A stretch of DNA of 17,696 nt from CAZBWE01 sp964495465 (GTDB lineage Bacteria > Planctomycetota > Phycisphaerae > Sedimentisphaerales > Anaerobacaceae), in contig CAZBWE010000048.1 of the NCBI GenBank assembly GCA_964495465.1, positions 1 through 17,696 on the forward strand, in the 5' to 3' direction. A model generated the notes under the pieces. It searched no databases. It was not told the origin of the DNA and saw only the letters and a list, made by a program, of their open reading frames with translations. The translations under genes were made by a program, and so were the position numbers. The number at the start of each line of letters is the position of its first letter. Within the stretch, counting starts at the first letter, position 1. This document shows, piece after piece, positions 15,580 through 17,696 of this stretch.

Positions 15580-16032
15580 ATGTATGTTACGACACAATTT
15601 TCGATTTTTATGGTGAATAAGCCAGGTGTGCTGGCCCAGGTACTCGGTGAATTTGCACGAGCCAAAATCAATATCATAGCAATGACAATGATGGATTCCG
15701 TCGAACACGGCGTGATGCGGATAGTTTTTGCTTCGCCGAAAGCGGCAAAACAGGTGCTGTCCAGGCTCAATATGAATTATAATGAGACTGAAGTTTTATG
15801 CGTGAACCTGACCAATAAAGCCGGCGCTCTGGCAACAGTCGCAGAAAAACTGGCTAAGAGCCACATAAATATCTCTTACGCATATTGTACTGCAGGCGCA
15901 AAGGGTGGCCGAACAACCGGTGTCCTCAAAGTCGCCGACGTAAAGAAATCTATGAGAGTTCTGCAGCAAAACCAGATAAAAAACAGCAAATCACAACCGG
16001 TTGTCAGACGTTCGCAGTCTGCAAGAAAATAA
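15580..16032 (+). CDS. tandem ACT-domain regulatory protein
   Basis: The 150-residue protein carries two ACT modules and no catalytic domain. ACT1 (about 5-70) has NKPGVLAQVLGEFARAKINI (13-32) and ACT2 (about 73-130) has NKAGALATVAEKLAKSHINI (79-98). Both show the small-molecule-binding 'N-K-x-G-x-L' turn followed by a helix and 'x-I-N-I'. ACT domains usually bind amino acids or related ligands, so this is probably a small cytoplasmic sensor. The C-terminal 20 residues are basic and probably disordered (VVRRSQSARK). AAAGG lies seven bases before the ATG. It follows the STAS gene by 82 bases and ends the rightward train. An amino-acid sensor beside a peptide-type importer is suggestive, but co-function is not shown. 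Confidence 0.85.
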   Translation: MYVTTQFSIFMVNKPGVLAQVLGEFARAKINIIAMTMMDSVEHGVMRIVFASPKAAKQVLSRLNMNYNETEVLCVNLTNKAGALATVAEKLAKSHINISYAYCTAGAKGGRTTGVLKVADVKKSMRVLQQNQIKNSKSQPVVRRSQSARK

Positions 16033-16127
16033 TTTATTAGAAAAGCTGCAAAGACATAAACGGAATTATAGCGGATATTCCATCCACGGGCCTTTCAAAT
16101 TTAATTATAGGTGCGGCATAAAAACAA

Positions 16128-16157
16128 TTGACATAAATACAAATTGGCCGGTATATT
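16128..16157 (+). promoter_or_regulatory. sigma70-type promoter of tRNA-Asp
   Basis: TTGACA (16128-16133) and TATATT (16152-16157) are separated by 18 bases. The predicted start near 16164 lies about 14 bases before the tRNA, as expected for a single tRNA gene. Confidence 0.7.
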
Positions 16158-16177
16158 ACGTCTTGTAGTTGTTACTC

Positions 16178-16251
16178 GGGGCCGTAGCTCAATTGGTTAG
16201 AGCGTCGGACTGTCGATCCGAAGGTTGTGAGTTCGAGTCTCATCGGCCTCG
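16178..16251 (+). tRNA. tRNA-Asp (anticodon GTC)
   Basis: A full cloverleaf of 74 bases. Acceptor arms are GGGGCCG (16178-16184) and CGGCCTC (16244-16250) with one G-T pair. The D stem is GCTC/GAGC. The anticodon stem TCGGA/TCCGA encloses loop CTGTCGA with GTC at 16212-16214. The T stem GTGAG/CTCAT encloses TTCGAGT. The discriminator base is G, as expected for aspartate. The 3' CCA is not encoded. The next gene, on the minus strand, ends 19 bases downstream. Confidence 0.96.
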
Positions 16252-16270
16252 TTTATCAAATGGATTGGGT

Positions 16271-17696
16271 CTATTGCTGCGGCGGCCAGATGCGGAACTC
16301 GCCGCTGCAATGAAGCATACCCAGCAAATATAACATGCCGTCGTAGTAACGGTATTGTCCAGTCGGAACTGGTGTATTCCACAGCTCCTCGACAAAATAT
16401 TTTGCACGCGGATGGGCCGCCGCAAGACCAGCCACGGCGTTCATCGCCACCAGTCCGGCCGAGTGCTCACCGCCTAATTGGCTACCTTCAAGTGTAAACC
16501 GGCTTCCGTAATCAGACATACCTTTGGACTCGAAAAACGCCTGAAGACGGTCGCTCAACTGTCTTTGCCGGTCATCTTTGACCCACCAGGCCCAATCGAA
16601 GGACCAATTCATAGCTGTGCGCCAGGCGTCAAACTGAAAATGAACGGACTGGCTGTTCCAGCCGCTTGCCCACGGCGTGCCGTCGAAATTGGCAAAGTCG
16701 GGGGCAAGGCCTGTAATCGGATGTGTCACGCGATGAAAGAAATCACGGCTTGCCGAGGCCGCCTCGGCCCAGAAGGACCTGTCCAGCTCCGGGCCCCATA
16801 GCGCCCACAATTCATAAAATGCAGGCAGATGATAAGAGGAATTTGTGTGGTCGCAGTTTTTAATATCCGGAGTGAAGCGAACCATTTTGTGGTTGGGGTG
16901 AAATATATTTCCGGCTGTAATCATGCCTGTGACTGTCGAGCCAGTGATAAGTTTCCGGTGTCGCATATTGGTAAGGAGCTCATCGGCCTCTGCCTGATAA
17001 TCGTAAATACCCTCACCGCTGCCCCAGCGTCCAGCAGCAAAGTAAAGCGACATCGCGAAATACTCCTCACCATCCGGCGCCGGCATCTCGTCGTTTGGCC
17101 TGCCGTCGGTCTTCACCGACCAGGAGAAAAAACCACGAGCGGGATGATTCAGTGAATCGTGATACATATAGGTCTTTGCCCAATTCCAAAGAGCATCGAA
17201 CTCGGCTTTTTTATCCAGCTGCACCGTGACCATCATGCCGTAGGACATACCTTCAGAACGAACATCATTATTATGGACATCACAAATATAAGCAAGCGGC
17301 CCATTGGCATTGTTGCCGGCAGGAAAATAAACCGCTTGTGTGGATGGATCACCATAAAACAACTGCTCAAAAGCACTGTTGATTTTTGCGGTGACCTCAT
17401 CCTGGCACCGGCCGGCCTCGACAAACAAATTGCGATAATTGCCGGTAATAAAGGCGCCCGAACCGGAGCCGCAGCTTCCGGCAGGAACGGCCTTAGAGAA
17501 AACAGTATCTCCGCTATGGTAACTTTCAGGCGGGCCGAGATAACTTGGTCTAAGGCCACCCGTATTCACCATTATCTTCTGCAGCACGACACCCGGGTCA
17601 ACCATCCAAATTTTGAGAGCGTGGTAGCCCTTTTGCGACAGCTTATGGACGCTTTTAACTTTATGCGCACTGTCTTTTACAAAGTTTTCCCAGTCT
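16271..17696 (-). CDS. GH8 exo-oligoxylanase fused to a GH115-type C-terminal segment (partial)
   Basis: The gene is open to the window edge, so its true start is outside; about 475 codons are seen. The first visible residues, up to about 60 (GYHALKIWMVDPGVVLQKI, then PSYLGPPES), resemble the extreme C-terminus of GH115 xylan alpha-glucuronidases as I recall it. After a Gly/Ser linker, a GH8 domain fills the rest and closely resembles Bacillus halodurans Rex, which releases xylose from the reducing end of xylo-oligosaccharides. Catalytic positions appear kept: the acid Glu in VRSEGMSYGMM (codon at 17252-17254), an Asp in APDGEEYFA, and the base Asp in FQFDAWRTA (codon at 16628-16630). An ATG at 17605 has no ribosome-binding site and lies mid-segment, so it is not the start. 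G+C is visibly higher than in the genes left of the tRNA. The GH8 call is strong; the GH115 part is less sure. Confidence 0.82.
   Translation of the reverse strand, partial: DWENFVKDSAHKVKSVHKLSQKGYHALKIWMVDPGVVLQKIMVNTGGLRPSYLGPPESYHSGDTVFSKAVPAGSCGSGSGAFITGNYRNLFVEAGRCQDEVTAKINSAFEQLFYGDPSTQAVYFPAGNNANGPLAYICDVHNNDVRSEGMSYGMMVTVQLDKKAEFDALWNWAKTYMYHDSLNHPARGFFSWSVKTDGRPNDEMPAPDGEEYFAMSLYFAAGRWGSGEGIYDYQAEADELLTNMRHRKLITGSTVTGMITAGNIFHPNHKMVRFTPDIKNCDHTNSSYHLPAFYELWALWGPELDRSFWAEAASASRDFFHRVTHPITGLAPDFANFDGTPWASGWNSQSVHFQFDAWRTAMNWSFDWAWWVKDDRQRQLSDRLQAFFESKGMSDYGSRFTLEGSQLGGEHSAGLVAMNAVAGLAAAHPRAKYFVEELWNTPVPTGQYRYYDGMLYLLGMLHCSGEFRIWPPQQ

Noticed and set aside
16033..16127. Terminator after the ACT gene
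   Set aside because: Only a weak GGAAT/ATTCC pairing without a T-run is present, so no terminator is called.
16979..16990. 12-base copy of the tRNA-Asp 3' end (CTCATCGGCCTC, also at 16239-16250) as an attachment site
   Set aside because: It lies within conserved GH8 codons (EADEL on the minus strand) with no integrase nearby, so chance similarity is more likely.
17603..17605. ATG 17605 as the true start of the hydrolase
   Set aside because: The frame stays open to the window edge with protein-like sequence (KIWMVDPGVV runs through this Met), and no ribosome-binding site precedes it.

Overview
The window looks like chromosomal DNA of a free-living bacterium, most likely a planctomycete of the Phycisphaerae type. 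That is an inference from several features together: secreted proteins of the PQQ/beta-propeller, HEAT-like and DUF547 types, peptide-type binding proteins held by uncleaved membrane helices, palindromic REP-like repeats between and inside genes, and a plant-polysaccharide (xylan) enzyme at one end. No 16S rRNA or other decisive marker is present. No phage, transposase, CRISPR array or plasmid gene is visible.

Layout. (1) 1-1624: a small unrecognised helical protein, then a secreted beta-propeller protein, in DNA rich in short palindromic repeats. One repeat copy lies inside the signal-peptide codons of the propeller gene. (2) 1691-5673: housekeeping genes. purH (last two steps of IMP synthesis) runs rightward and converges on metK (S-adenosylmethionine synthesis). 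A hairpin between the two stop codons can serve as a shared terminator. metK lies downstream of a proline-rich DUF547 lipoprotein gene on the same strand. (3) 5674-6060: a 387-base divergent intergenic region. (4) 6061-16032: one long rightward gene train: a secreted HEAT-like helical protein, two tandem paralogous family-5 binding proteins with N-terminal membrane anchors, permeases B and C, ATPases D and F, a single-domain STAS protein and a tandem-ACT protein. (5) 16128-16251: tRNA-Asp(GTC) with a clear sigma70-type promoter. (6) 16271-17696, minus strand and running off the window: the C-terminal part of a large glycoside hydrolase. A segment resembling the end of GH115 xylan alpha-glucuronidases is followed by a GH8 domain closely resembling reducing-end xylose-releasing exo-oligoxylanase.

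How the genes fit together. The B, C, D and F proteins make a complete dipeptide/oligopeptide-type ABC importer. Its two binding proteins appear anchored to the membrane by an N-terminal helix rather than a lipid, and two of them suggests two substrate ranges. The HEAT-like protein is close enough to the first binding-protein gene to share its mRNA, and the STAS and ACT genes follow the ATPases closely. These may be accessory or regulatory parts, but that link rests only on position. Family-5 binding proteins can also carry oligosaccharides, so a link to the xylan enzyme across the tRNA is possible but unproven.

The most unusual items are the repeat-derived signal peptide, the two membrane-anchored binding proteins in one operon, the GH115-end/GH8 fusion, and the transporter-STAS-ACT arrangement. 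Nothing here is clearly a new defence or mobile system.
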